Below are positions 24,307-33,774 of a stretch of DNA of 64,000 bases, one piece after another; within the stretch, counting starts at the first letter, position 1, and each line of letters begins with the position of its first letter. Where the stretch lies: assembly GCA_035560815.1 (NCBI GenBank), contig DATMYR010000086.1:1-64000 (forward strand), in the 5' to 3' direction. This DNA is from UBA5314 sp035560815. GTDB lineage: Bacteria > Bacillota > Syntrophomonadia > Syntrophomonadales > Syntrophomonadaceae. A program made the translations under genes and the position numbers. The notes under the pieces were generated by a model. The model was given only the letters and a program-made list of their open reading frames with translations, was not told the DNA's origin and made no database searches.

Positions 24307-25344
24307 TTACAAAACGCGCCGGGGTCCTCCCTTGATCCGGGTGCGGCTGCGGCCGATGAATTTCAAGTGATTCAGTGTTCGGCCTGTCCCCTTGGCCACG
24401 CAACTGATGGCGTCGTCAGCAATGTGCACCGGTAGGTTGGTTTGTTTTGACAGAAGAATATCCAATCCATCCAGCAAGGATCCACCCCCGGTCATAACAA
24501 TCCCATTGTTGACAATATCGGCAGCCAGTTCTGGTGGGGTAATCTCCAGGACCTTTTTTACCCCTTCAATTACTGCTTCAACCGGTTCTTGCAAAGCTAC
24601 CCAGCTTTCCTGGGAGCTAATCTTAATCGTCTTTGGCAGCCCGGTCACCAAATCTCTCCCCTTAATTTCCATAGACCGATTGCAATTTTTTTCTGTGACA
24701 TAGGCGGTTCCAATATTAATCTTTAGCGATTCAGCGCTGCGATCCCCAATCATCAAATTAAATTCCCTGCGAACATAGCGTATGATGGCTTCATCGAACT
24801 TGTCCCCCCCCACTCGAAGAGAACTATTGCAGACAATGCCTCCCAAAGAAAGGACGGCTATATCTGATGTGCCGCCCCCAATATCTACCACCATGTTGCC
24901 GGTGGCTTCCGAAATGTTGATCCCCGCGCCCAGTGCTGCGGCTAAAGGTTCTTCAATAATATATGCTTGTCTGGCCCCTGATGACAAAGTCGCCTGACGG
25001 ACTGCTCTTTCCTCTACATCCGTTGCTCCGGTTGGAATGCATACGACTACTCGGGGTTTGAAGAAAAAGCGGTTGCCAATTACCTTTTTGATGAAATAGG
25101 TAAGCATCCGTTCGGTCATGTCATAATCCGCTATGACTCCTTCTTTCAATGGACGAACTGCTACGATGTGTCCGGGAGTTCTCCCCAGCATCTGCCTGGC
25201 ATCTTCTCCTACCGCAATGACTTTGTCCGTATTTCTATCGATTGCTACCACGGATGGCTCGTGAAGTACGATTCCTTTACCCTTCTTAAAAACGAGTACA
25301 CTGGCAGTACCCAGATCAATGCCGATGTCTTCCACTCCCCACAT
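24307..25344 (-). CDS. mbl: MreB-family rod-shape protein Mbl
   Basis: Actin-like filament protein guiding lateral wall synthesis. GIDLGTASVLVFKKGKGI (phosphate 1), VVDIGGGTSDIAVLSLGG (phosphate 2, near 160) and MTGGGSLLDGLD (adenosine, near 285). 345 residues. ATG 25344 is used; a TTG one codon upstream has slightly better spacing to GGGAGG. Its place next to spoIIID is the Mbl arrangement of B. subtilis, so I prefer Mbl to MreB or MreBH. Confidence 0.93.
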   Translation of the reverse strand: MWGVEDIGIDLGTASVLVFKKGKGIVLHEPSVVAIDRNTDKVIAVGEDARQMLGRTPGHIVAVRPLKEGVIADYDMTERMLTYFIKKVIGNRFFFKPRVVVCIPTGATDVEERAVRQATLSSGARQAYIIEEPLAAALGAGINISEATGNMVVDIGGGTSDIAVLSLGGIVCNSSLRVGGDKFDEAIIRYVRREFNLMIGDRSAESLKINIGTAYVTEKNCNRSMEIKGRDLVTGLPKTIKISSQESWVALQEPVEAVIEGVKKVLEITPPELAADIVNNGIVMTGGGSLLDGLDILLSKQTNLPVHIADDAISCVAKGTGRTLNHLKFIGRSRTRIKGGPRRVL

Positions 25345-25435
25345 CAAGAAAAGGACCTCCCTAACGTAAAATAAGCACTATAAACCTATTTTACATTTTT
25401 ATTCTTTATTTTTCTATGCGATTCGGGAAGTGTCT

Positions 25436-25699
25436 TTATCCGATTTTGCTGTGGTAGGAGGCGTACTTTTGGCGGGTGGCTTCCCCTCCCCGAATATGTC
25501 TTTCCGCCTTATTCTTTTCGAGAATATGACGAACCTGATCAGCCATTTCCCGGTTGATTCTAGGCAGTCTCTCCGCCACATCCTTGTGTACAGTGCTCTT
25601 ACTAATTCCGAAAATTTCAGCTGTCTGACGCACAGTGTTGGAGGTTTGTAAAATATGCTGGGCAATGCGTACAGCCCTTTTCCTAATATAATTCTGCAT
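25436..25699 (-). CDS. spoIIID: Sporulation transcription regulator SpoIIID
   Basis: DNA-binding regulator of the mother-cell line, acting with sigma-E. 87 residues: helix-turn-helix at about 20-45 (RQTAEIFGISKSTVHKDVAE), followed by ERLPRINREMADQVRHILE and the basic tail GGEATRQKYA that contacts DNA. The ATG has GAGGAGGAGG. It is upstream of mbl in the same direction. I could not identify a convincing sigma-E promoter before it. Confidence 0.95.
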   Translation of the reverse strand: MQNYIRKRAVRIAQHILQTSNTVRQTAEIFGISKSTVHKDVAERLPRINREMADQVRHILEKNKAERHIRGGEATRQKYASYHSKIG

Positions 25700-25780
25700 G
25701 ACCGTCCTCCTCCTCAGCCTTATACCAGAAATATATTCAATGAGGAGTGAGTCAAGAACCGGCTTTTCTACGCCTGCTCA

Positions 25781-26722
25781 TCAATAATCAATTTTGTACA
25801 ACTCCACACCCTGGTAGTATTTACGCAAGATTTGCAGATATTTTTGGCCGCTTTGCGCCATTCCGTTGGCACCATATTGACACATACCAACACCGTGTCC
25901 ATATCCCCGACTGTTGATCATTAGGCCATTCGGTTCGACATCTACCTTAATCCACGTCGATGGCAGTTGCAAAGCAGCCCGGAAAGCTTCCCCGGAATAG
26001 ATATGTTGATTGATTTGGATCTTCTCAATTCTTCCGCTGCTGGCTTTTTCCAGTATGTGCACCACAGGCTTATTCCCCACTATTTTCTTCATGTCCGGAT
26101 CCATATCAGAATATTTATAGAGCTGTGTGATGTTGTAGTTTTTTGACTCTTTACAGAAGTCACAGGAAACTGATTGCAGGTATGGTATATCTTTTCCCCA
26201 CGCTTCCAATGCGCTGGCCGTACGCCCTCCACAGGTTGAATGATATAATGCATCGACAAGCTCTCCCTGGTACAGCATGACTTCTCCGCGTGTGGCCTTT
26301 ACTGCCTGCGCGATTTTGCTCCACAGTTTTTTGTTCTTCAAGGAATGAATCTCTTGAAATCTCTCTGGGCTGATATAGGCCTGGCAGGTATTTGTGTCAT
26401 CGGAAAGTTGTGCCCCCATAGGGTATTGAGCGCCATGTAGCAATTTGACCAGTGTATATGTTCGCGCCGCTACAGCTTGTGCTTTAAGCGCTTCCGTTTC
26501 AAAAGAAGCTGGCATTTCTGCAGCGACAGTGCCTGTGACATAATCCTCGAGTGATAGTGTGATGCATTGATTCTCTTCTGAGAGATAGAGTTTAATTGGG
26601 GGTTCTGCGAATTGCGGTTTGTGGAATGTATGGCGCCAGATCATATAGGTGCAAAAAAGGCCTATCAGGCCTACGGTAAGGAATGCAATCATTTTATTAG
26701 AAAAGGATATATTTCTTCTCAT
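25781..26722 (-). CDS. spoIID: Stage II sporulation protein D (lytic transglycosylase)
   Basis: Peptidoglycan hydrolase of the engulfment machinery. One N-terminal membrane helix (about 10-28), then the SpoIID domain: AAEMPASFETEALKAQAVAA with the catalytic glutamate near 70, YHSTCGGRTASA near 165, and GYGHGVGMCQYGANGMA near 275. 313 residues. No ribosome site is apparent before the ATG at 26722. A sigma-E-like -10 (CATATAGT, 26728-26735) lies very close to the start. Downstream of murA as in B. subtilis. Confidence 0.95.
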   Translation of the reverse strand: MRRNISFSNKMIAFLTVGLIGLFCTYMIWRHTFHKPQFAEPPIKLYLSEENQCITLSLEDYVTGTVAAEMPASFETEALKAQAVAARTYTLVKLLHGAQYPMGAQLSDDTNTCQAYISPERFQEIHSLKNKKLWSKIAQAVKATRGEVMLYQGELVDALYHSTCGGRTASALEAWGKDIPYLQSVSCDFCKESKNYNITQLYKYSDMDPDMKKIVGNKPVVHILEKASSGRIEKIQINQHIYSGEAFRAALQLPSTWIKVDVEPNGLMINSRGYGHGVGMCQYGANGMAQSGQKYLQILRKYYQGVELYKIDY

Positions 26723-26761
26723 ATGAAACTATATGAGAGGAAGGGCCTAGTTCATACCTCT

Positions 26762-28003
26762 TTAGATGCGAATGATGTTTGCACCCAGGGCATTCATTTT
26801 CTCAACAATATTTTCATATCCCCGATCAATATGACTGCTGTTGCCGATCAAGGTAGTTCCCCTGGCCATAAGGGCTGCGATCAAGAGGGCTGCTCCCGCT
26901 CTCAAATCGGTGGCGCGAACCTTGGCCCCTGTCAGTTCCTTGCCGCCTTTTATGACCGCCGTTCTACCCTCGGTCTTAATATTAGCTCCCATGCGCAAAA
27001 GCTCTTGCACATGCATAAACCGATTTTCGAAGACTGATTCAGTAATGACACTGCTGCCTCGGGCACAACTGAGATAAGCCATAAACTGGGCTTGCATGTC
27101 TGTAGGAAATCCCGGATAAGGAAGCGTTTTTATATAGACCGGTTTTATCTCATTTTTCCTGCTAACCCGTATCTGGTTGCTATCCTCTTCAATGATTGCG
27201 CCTGTTTCTATTAATTTTGCTGATATCGCTTTTAGATGTTCTGGGACCACGTTGCTTATGGTTACATCTCCGGCTGAGGCAGCACTGGCAACCATATATG
27301 TTCCTGCTTCGATCCGGTCAGGTACCGGATTATAGGTGGTACCAGTGAGTTTTTTTACTCCCTGGACCTTTATTACATTCGTTCCCGCACCTTCAATTTT
27401 TCCACCGATGCTATTGATAAAGTTCGCCAGATCAGCTATTTCCGGCTCCAGAGCTGCATTTTCTATAAAAGTTTGCCCCTCGGCCAGGGCCGCAGCCATT
27501 ATTATGTTTTCCGTCGCCCCCACACTTGGATAATCTAAGTATATATGAGTTCCCACCAATCTATTTGTTTTGGCGACCACATCACCACGAGACAGAGTGA
27601 TTTTCGCTCCCAATGCTTCCAACCCTTTGAGGTGCAGGTCGATAGGACGACTGCCTATTGCACAACCTCCGGGTAAAGCCAGACGAACTATCCCTTTGGT
27701 AGCTAATAGAGGCCCCATTACCAAAAAGGAGGCCCGTATCTGACGGACCAATTCGTAAGGTGGTTGCTCATTGCTACTTCCACCGCAAAAGTTCAGACTA
27801 TCTTCATTTCTTTCCACTTTCATCCCGATGCTTTTTAATAGTTCAATAATCACAGAGACATCACGTATATTGGGAACATTGTTAATCGTAATCTCTTCAT
27901 CCGCTAACAAGGTGGCCGCCAGAATGGGTAATATAGCGTTTTTTGAGGAGCTTACTTTGATTTTACCCTTGAGGGCTTGTTTACCTTTAACTTGTATTTC
28001 CAT
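26762..28003 (-). CDS. murA: UDP-N-acetylglucosamine 1-carboxyvinyltransferase MurA
   Basis: First committed step of peptidoglycan synthesis, the target of fosfomycin. Lys-Asn pair in SSKNAILPILAATLL (about 22), active-site Cys in LPGGCAIGSRPIDLH (about 115), and FPTDMQAQFMA near 303. 413 residues. In line with the murAA copy of B. subtilis (after ywmB). The second copy (murAB) of B. subtilis near rho is absent from this window. Confidence 0.96.
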   Translation of the reverse strand: MEIQVKGKQALKGKIKVSSSKNAILPILAATLLADEEITINNVPNIRDVSVIIELLKSIGMKVERNEDSLNFCGGSSNEQPPYELVRQIRASFLVMGPLLATKGIVRLALPGGCAIGSRPIDLHLKGLEALGAKITLSRGDVVAKTNRLVGTHIYLDYPSVGATENIIMAAALAEGQTFIENAALEPEIADLANFINSIGGKIEGAGTNVIKVQGVKKLTGTTYNPVPDRIEAGTYMVASAASAGDVTISNVVPEHLKAISAKLIETGAIIEEDSNQIRVSRKNEIKPVYIKTLPYPGFPTDMQAQFMAYLSCARGSSVITESVFENRFMHVQELLRMGANIKTEGRTAVIKGGKELTGAKVRATDLRAGAALLIAALMARGTTLIGNSSHIDRGYENIVEKMNALGANIIRI

Positions 28004-28031
28004 TACCCATCACCTCAAGCCTATCCTGTTA

Positions 28032-28730
28032 TTAATAATCATTCATAATCAAAGGAATTCCGATCCATACTTTTGTTTTTCCTGATTGCTCCTCCCTTTT
28101 TATGGCCAGCTGATAATTTTCATTTGCTTGCTTTTGGCTTCGCGCCTGTATGCTGAAAGTTTCATTTTGTCGGAATTCATTGGTCTGAACAGCCCCAATA
28201 TTATTGAGTAAGATTTGTGATAATAATTTGATTTTCTCTTTATCAATTGCTGTTTCCATTTCTCCACTATAAGTGTAATTATAATGCCAGTCTAAGTCAG
28301 ATTTTTCAGACAATTCCTGACCATATTTCTCTACGTCTATTTGGGAGTCTTTTGTAGTGATTGAAACTAGCACCAATTTATCTCTTGGGTTTGTCTCTTT
28401 ACCACTTATTGTTATCTTTACTTCTCCCGCATCACATGACTCTTCGATCATTCCAGGCTGATTTGTAGTGATCCAGTCTGGAATACCCCGGACTTGTAAA
28501 CTATTCCTAACATTTTCTAATTCTGCTTCTGTGTTGTTCAAACGGAAGGTTGAATCTATTGTTGCCCAAGCATCCATGCGAGATTCTAGAGAAATTGCAC
28601 CGATAGATGCAAAAGATAGTTGATTTGGGGGGCCATCATTTATTTGGCGTCCATTTACCGTTTCCAGCGAATAGCTTCCAGTTAGCAAGAGAATGCTCAA
28701 TACGACGACACAGCCGATCATTTTTTTCAA
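28032..28730 (-). CDS. YwmB-family exported protein
   Basis: 232 residues from TTG 28730 (MKKMIGCVVVLSILLLTGS), with GGGAG 10 bp upstream; a more upstream ATG (28763) lacks a ribosome site. An N-terminal signal or anchor precedes a long alpha/beta domain without metal or catalytic motifs. Position between the ATP synthase genes and murA matches B. subtilis ywmB, whose role is unknown; identity rests partly on that synteny. It is AT-richer than its neighbours. Confidence 0.75.
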   Translation of the reverse strand: MKKMIGCVVVLSILLLTGSYSLETVNGRQINDGPPNQLSFASIGAISLESRMDAWATIDSTFRLNNTEAELENVRNSLQVRGIPDWITTNQPGMIEESCDAGEVKITISGKETNPRDKLVLVSITTKDSQIDVEKYGQELSEKSDLDWHYNYTYSGEMETAIDKEKIKLLSQILLNNIGAVQTNEFRQNETFSIQARSQKQANENYQLAIKREEQSGKTKVWIGIPLIMNDY

Positions 28731-28804
28731 ATAACATACACTCCCAATTATCATGTATAACAATTCTTGCCACCACCTGGACTATTTATTCCAGTTATAA
28801 GAGC

Positions 28805-28833
28805 ATAAAAAAAACCTGATCAAGAATCAGGTC
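28805..28833 (-). terminator. Intrinsic terminator between the small membrane genes and ywmB
   Basis: Minus strand ACCTGAT / ATCAGGT with a 5-nt loop, then TTTTTTTT. It ends the transcript carrying the two small genes after the atp operon. Confidence 0.85.
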
Positions 28834-28868
28834 AAACATAATCGGTCTATTATATTTTTTGTGTGTTT

Positions 28869-29126
28869 CTAATCAATGTTGGATCCGGGTTCCTCGGTTT
28901 CGCTTTCGGGCAACGATTTTTCTTCCTGCTCAGGACCGGATAAACTGGCTTCTTCTTCCGCGCGGCGAGCCGCTTCCTCCTCTAACTCCTTGAGGTACTC
29001 CTCTTTGCGCTGCTTGAAGACAGCCGCTTTCTTCTCGAAGCGAATGGTTTGCTTCCAGATGACCAGTCCAAAGAATACAGTAACAAGTACCACGATACAA
29101 ATCAGTACAAGGAAAGCTCTGGGCAT
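28869..29126 (-). CDS. Small membrane-anchored coiled-coil protein, function unknown
   Basis: 85 residues: one membrane helix at 4-24 (AFLVLICIVVLVTVFFGLV), then a strongly charged helix (KQRKEEYLKELEEEAARRAE) and an acidic tail. ATG preceded by GGAGGG. No family is recognised. It sits between the atp operon and the terminator at 28805. Confidence 0.65.
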   Translation of the reverse strand: MPRAFLVLICIVVLVTVFFGLVIWKQTIRFEKKAAVFKQRKEEYLKELEEEAARRAEEEASLSGPEQEEKSLPESETEEPGSNID

Positions 29127-29157
29127 CGTATCCCTCCATTCCCTTCCTCAAACACCG

Positions 29158-29346
29158 TTATTGATTATCGTCTTGATCCTGCCAGGTTCCTCTCCGCTTC
29201 ATACGCTCTTCCTTTTTACGCTGCTTGGCTTCCCTGCCTCGTTGTTCCATTTTCTTGGTTGCCTGCCAAAGCATAAGGTAAATAAGACCCTTCACTAAAT
29301 AGTATATGAGGGTCACTATGATTAATGTCTTTAACAACGGATTCAT
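29158..29346 (-). CDS. Small membrane protein with basic tail, function unknown
   Basis: 62 residues: one membrane segment at 6-28 (KTLIIVTLIYYLVKGLIYLM) and a highly basic C-terminal half (KQRKKEERMKRRG). GAGGTAG lies 7 bp before the ATG. The paired opposite charges of this protein and its downstream neighbour (acidic tail) are striking and could mean they interact. B. subtilis has a small DUF1146 membrane gene at this place, but I see no sequence likeness. Confidence 0.6.
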   Translation of the reverse strand: MNPLLKTLIIVTLIYYLVKGLIYLMLWQATKKMEQRGREAKQRKKEERMKRRGTWQDQDDNQ

Positions 29347-29414
29347 GCGTTTTCTACCTCAATAACTCCTCTCTTCTCCTATAATATCATAATACTTTGT
29401 TTTCTAGTAGTACA

Positions 29415-29446
29415 AAGCCGGAAGGCTCTCGAGGTCCTTCCGGCTT
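29415..29446 (-). terminator. Terminator of the ATP synthase operon
   Basis: Perfect 11-bp stem AAGCCGGAAGG / CCTTCCGGCTT with a 10-nt loop, 13 bp after the atpC stop. The T-run is modest (TTTGTACT). Confidence 0.65.
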
Positions 29447-29459
29447 GTCTACTATTTCT

Positions 29460-29870
29460 CTATTTGTTTTCCGATGCTCTGATTCGAGCGATTGCTCTTT
29501 GCAAAGCCATCTGTGCACGGGCCAAATTAATATCCTCGGAGCGTTGGGCTAGTCTTCTTTCAGCCCTCTCCATGGCCGATTTGGCTCGAAGTACGTCAAC
29601 ATCCTCGCCCCGTTCGGCGGTCTCGGCCAAAACTCTGGCAGCATTATCCACTACTTCTAGAAATCCCCCACTTAAAGCCATGCGTCTAAAATTACCGCCC
29701 TGATCTTTATAGCGAAGTACTCCTATCTTCAGTGACGTTACCAGCGGAGCGTGGTTTTTCATGACTCCCAATTCACCTTCGGCTCCGGGAACAACCAGGA
29801 ACTGAATCTCATCCTTAAATAGAATCTGTTCCGGGGTTACGATTTCTAGCATGAAGGTGTTCTCTGCCAT
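29460..29870 (-). CDS. atpC: ATP synthase epsilon subunit
   Basis: 136 residues: beta-sandwich domain (1-85) with LVVPGAEGELGVMKNHAPLV, and a C-terminal helical hairpin (AKSAMERAERRL). Part of the central stalk; regulates ATP hydrolysis. Last gene of the operon, 3 bp after atpD. Confidence 0.96.
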   Translation of the reverse strand: MAENTFMLEIVTPEQILFKDEIQFLVVPGAEGELGVMKNHAPLVTSLKIGVLRYKDQGGNFRRMALSGGFLEVVDNAARVLAETAERGEDVDVLRAKSAMERAERRLAQRSEDINLARAQMALQRAIARIRASENK

Positions 29871-29873
29871 AGA

Positions 29874-31304
29874 CTACGCCTCCAGTCTCTTGGCCTTCGC
29901 AATGGCGGTATCAATACTGCCCACCATGTAGAATGCATCTTCTGAGAGGTTGTCATGTTTGCCAGCCAGCACCTGACTAAAGGATTCTACAGTCTCGGCA
30001 ACCGGTACATAAATTCCCGGTGATCCAGTAAACTGCTCAGCTACGTGGAAAGGCTGAGACAGGAAGCGCTGAATCTTTCTGGCCCTGGCTACGATCAATT
30101 TGTCCTCATCACTTAATTCATCCATACCTAGAATTGCGATGATGTCTTGCAGTTCTTTGTATCTTTGTAGTATGGTCTGCACTCCGCGAGCAGTCAGGTA
30201 ATGTTTTTCACCCAAAACTACCGGATCAAGAATACGGGATGTGGAGTCCAGGGGATCCACAGCCGGATATATTCCCAACTCGGAAATCTGTCTGGATAGA
30301 ACCGTCGTCGCATCCAAGTGAGCGAAGGTTGTGGCCGGGGCCGGGTCAGTCAAGTCATCAGCAGGAACATAAACGGCCTGCGCTGAAGTGATAGATCCTT
30401 TTCTGGTAGAAGTAATACGCTCTTGCAGGATACCAATGTCAGTTGCCAGAGTAGGCTGGTAACCTACGGCGGAAGGCATACGGCCTAGAAGTGCGGACAC
30501 TTCGTTGCCAGCCTGGGCAAATCTGAATATATTGTCGATGAAGATAAGAACGTCCTGTCCCCCTACATCACGGAAATACTCTGCCACGGTCAGACCGGTC
30601 AGACCAACCCGTAGGCGGGCTCCCGGAGGCTCATTCATCTGTCCGAAGATCAGGGCGCACTTGCTGATAACGCCAGACTCGGTCATTTCACCCCAGAGAT
30701 CGTTTCCTTCACGGCTGCGCTCACCCACACCGGTGAATACTGAATATCCGCCGTGTTCGTAAGCGATGTTACGAATCAGTTCCTGGATAATAACGGTTTT
30801 GCCAACACCGGCGCCGCCGAACAGACCAACTTTACCACCCTTAGCATAAGGGCAGACTAAGTCGGCAACTTTTATACCAGTCTCAAGGATCTGGGTTGCA
30901 GGCAATTGGTCTACAAGAGCCGGCGGCTGGCGATGGATTTCCCAGTAATCTGAAGCATCTATCGGGGGTCCATCATCGATGACTTTTCCCAGCACGTTGA
31001 TAATGCGTCCTAAACAGCCGTCCCCTACCGGTACCTTAATAGCTGCGCCGGTATTAATGGACTTCATTCCTCTGGCTATGCCGTCCGTTGGACTTAGTGC
31101 TACACTACGCACCACGTCATTACCCAACAGCTGCATGGCTTCCAGGGTAACATCTATGTCGGCTGAACCAGTATAACCTGCTTCCTGGTCAGCACTTCTG
31201 ATGGTAATAGCGTTCATCAGATCCGGCAACTCGCCAGGCTTGAAACGAATGTCAACTACGGCGCCAATAACCTGGGTTACCTCTCCAAACGTCACGTTCG
31301 CCAT
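29874..31304 (-). CDS. atpD: ATP synthase beta subunit
   Basis: Catalytic F1 subunit. Walker A GGAGVGKTVIIQEL near 160, ALIFGQMNEPPGARLRVG, Walker B VLIFIDNIFRFAQAG, and the ATPase signature PAVDPLDSTSR. 476 residues. AAGGAGG precedes the ATG. Confidence 0.98.
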   Translation of the reverse strand: MANVTFGEVTQVIGAVVDIRFKPGELPDLMNAITIRSADQEAGYTGSADIDVTLEAMQLLGNDVVRSVALSPTDGIARGMKSINTGAAIKVPVGDGCLGRIINVLGKVIDDGPPIDASDYWEIHRQPPALVDQLPATQILETGIKVADLVCPYAKGGKVGLFGGAGVGKTVIIQELIRNIAYEHGGYSVFTGVGERSREGNDLWGEMTESGVISKCALIFGQMNEPPGARLRVGLTGLTVAEYFRDVGGQDVLIFIDNIFRFAQAGNEVSALLGRMPSAVGYQPTLATDIGILQERITSTRKGSITSAQAVYVPADDLTDPAPATTFAHLDATTVLSRQISELGIYPAVDPLDSTSRILDPVVLGEKHYLTARGVQTILQRYKELQDIIAILGMDELSDEDKLIVARARKIQRFLSQPFHVAEQFTGSPGIYVPVAETVESFSQVLAGKHDNLSEDAFYMVGSIDTAIAKAKRLEA

Positions 31305-31353
31305 TCCAACTTTCCTCCTTTATTGAGAGAATTTCGCACTTAATTTTCTGTGC

Positions 31354-32229
31354 TTACTTCTTCAGTGCTTCGGCGCCACCGACGATATCGAGGATTTCGT
31401 CCGTAATTGCCGCCTGTCTTATTTTGTTCATTTGCAGGGTATATGCATCGATCATTTCCCCTGCATTGGTAGTTGCATTACCCATGGCGGTCATTCTAGC
31501 ACCATGCTCGCTGGCTTTACCTTCTAACATGGCATTGTAGATCTGACTCCCTACATATCTGGGCAACAGTGAAATCAGAATTTCTTCGGCACTGGGCTCG
31601 TAAATATAGTCTACCACATGCTCGTCACCAGCTTCGTCCTGGGTCGGAGGTTCCAGAGGCAGCAATCTAGTCACGGTAGGAATCTGTCTCAGTACGTTGA
31701 TAAACTTGGCATATACCAGATAAACTTCGTCCAGTTCCTCGTTCTCGTAGGCATTGATTACATATTCGGCAACTTCCCTTGCGTCTGCATAGGCGATGTT
31801 GTCTCCCAGGGCAATGAATTCGGCATCAACGCCCTCACGCTTGCGGTAAAAATCTCTGCTCTTCCTGCCTACCGCAACAATGCCTAGGTCTAGTTTGCGC
31901 TCGTCTTCAGCAATAGCCTGGTTGGCTGCGCGGATGATGTTGGTGTTATAGGCTCCGCAAAGTCCACGGTCGGCGGTAACAACGATATACCCCACCTTGC
32001 GGATATCTTCGCGTTTCTCCAACAGAGGATGTCTCACATCGAAGGCCACTGCTGCTAATCTAGCAACGGTTCCCCGCAGCGTCTCATTGTAGGGCCGCGA
32101 GGACTCGGCTTTTTCCTGGGCCCGGCGTAGCTTGGCAGCGGCTACCATCTTCATAGCTTTGGTAATCTGCTGCGTGTTCTTAACGCTGCGTATCCGGCGT
32201 TTAAAGTCTCTTACACCTGCTCCTGCCAT
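31354..32229 (-). CDS. atpG: ATP synthase gamma subunit
   Basis: Rotating shaft of F1. 291 residues with the terminal coiled-coil helices: IRSVKNTQQITKAMKMVAAA at the N-terminus and NAGEMIDAYTLQMNKIRQAA with EILDIVGGAEAL at the C-terminus. The central Rossmann-like part has TADRGLCGAYN. Confidence 0.97.
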   Translation of the reverse strand: MAGAGVRDFKRRIRSVKNTQQITKAMKMVAAAKLRRAQEKAESSRPYNETLRGTVARLAAVAFDVRHPLLEKREDIRKVGYIVVTADRGLCGAYNTNIIRAANQAIAEDERKLDLGIVAVGRKSRDFYRKREGVDAEFIALGDNIAYADAREVAEYVINAYENEELDEVYLVYAKFINVLRQIPTVTRLLPLEPPTQDEAGDEHVVDYIYEPSAEEILISLLPRYVGSQIYNAMLEGKASEHGARMTAMGNATTNAGEMIDAYTLQMNKIRQAAITDEILDIVGGAEALKK

Positions 32230-32241
32230 TTAATTCACCAC

Positions 32242-33753
32242 CTATACTGCAAAAGTGGTTTTGAAGTCACCAATTGCCTTGACCAGTTTCTGTGTCACTC
32301 CATCATCCATTTTGCCGGAATCGCGAATGGCTGACAGGACATCGCTATTGGCGCTACGCATAAATTTCAAGAAGTCTGTTTCAAATTCCCGGACTTTATC
32401 CTTGGGACAATCATCCATATAACCGTTAACACCGGCATAAATTGATACTACCTGCTCCTCCATGGGCATAGGCTGGTATTGTGGTTGTATCAATAATGAG
32501 AGCACGCGCTCACCGCGGGTCAGTCTGGCTAGAGTCGCTTTGTCCAGGTCAGATCCGAACTGGGCAAAAGCGGCCAGCTCACGATACTGAGCCAAGTCAA
32601 GACGAAGCTGTCCGGCAACGGACTTCATAGCCTTGGTCTGAGCAGATCCACCTACGCGGCTTACTGAAAGTCCGGCGTTTACAGCAGGTCTTTGACCGGC
32701 ATAGAAGAGGTCGGTCTCCAGATATATCTGGCCATCGGTAATCGATATAACGTTGGTGGGGATGTAGGCAGATACGTCGCCTGCCTGGGTCTCGATAATC
32801 GGCAGCGCTGTAATAGATCCTCCACCATAGTTTTTATTCAGCTTGCAAGCTCTCTCAAGCAAGCGGGAATGCAGATAGAAAACGTCTCCGGGATATGCTT
32901 CACGTCCGGGAGGACGACGGAGCAGCAGAGACATTTCGCGGTAGGCCACCGCATGCTTGGAAAGGTCATCATAAATAATCAAAACATCTTTGCCCTGGCT
33001 CATGAACTCCTCAGCCATGGATACACCGGCATAAGGGGCCATATAAAGCAAGGGAGCGGGCTCGGAGGCTGTAGCTGCTACAATAATGGTGTAATCCATA
33101 GCGCCTGCTTCTTCAAACCGGGCCTGGATACCGGCAATGGTAGCCTGCTTCTGTCCGATACCTACATAGATGCAGATAAGGTCTTTTTTGTATTTCTGGT
33201 TGATGATGGTATCAATGGCAATAGCCGATTTTCCAGTACCGCGGTCGCCAATGATTAACTCGCGCTGGCCTCTGCCGATGGGTACCATGGTGTCGACAGC
33301 CTTGATCCCGGTCTGCATCGGAGTGTTAACTGACTCACGAGTTACCACACCGGGTGCAACTTTTTCTATCGGCCGGGTTATTGACGTGTTGATTGGCCCT
33401 TTTCCATCCAATGGTTGTCCAAGAGCATTGACTACACGGCCCAGCAAAGCATCACCTACAGGAACTTCCATGATCCTTCCGGTTGCTTTTACGATGTCGC
33501 CTTCCTTAATATGAGAATATTGTCCCAAAAGAACGGCACCGACATTGTCTTCTTCGAGGTTAAGAACCATTCCCACGGTTCCGCCTGTGAACTCCAGTAG
33601 TTCGCCGGCCATTGCTCCCTGTAAGCCATAAACACGAGCAATACCGTCACCGACGTATATAACAGAGCCCACATTGCTGACCTCGACCTCGGATTGGTAG
33701 CGCTCAATCTGTTGTCTTAAAATGGCGCTAATCTCTTCCGGCCTAATACTCAT
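32242..33753 (-). CDS. atpA: ATP synthase alpha subunit
   Basis: Non-catalytic nucleotide-binding F1 subunit. P-loop GDRGTGKSAIAIDTII near 170 and the signature ALPIIETQAGDVSAYIPTN near 345. 503 residues. Confidence 0.98.
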   Translation of the reverse strand: MSIRPEEISAILRQQIERYQSEVEVSNVGSVIYVGDGIARVYGLQGAMAGELLEFTGGTVGMVLNLEEDNVGAVLLGQYSHIKEGDIVKATGRIMEVPVGDALLGRVVNALGQPLDGKGPINTSITRPIEKVAPGVVTRESVNTPMQTGIKAVDTMVPIGRGQRELIIGDRGTGKSAIAIDTIINQKYKKDLICIYVGIGQKQATIAGIQARFEEAGAMDYTIIVAATASEPAPLLYMAPYAGVSMAEEFMSQGKDVLIIYDDLSKHAVAYREMSLLLRRPPGREAYPGDVFYLHSRLLERACKLNKNYGGGSITALPIIETQAGDVSAYIPTNVISITDGQIYLETDLFYAGQRPAVNAGLSVSRVGGSAQTKAMKSVAGQLRLDLAQYRELAAFAQFGSDLDKATLARLTRGERVLSLLIQPQYQPMPMEEQVVSIYAGVNGYMDDCPKDKVREFETDFLKFMRSANSDVLSAIRDSGKMDDGVTQKLVKAIGDFKTTFAV

Positions 33754-33774
33754 TTATGTGCTCACCCCTATCGC

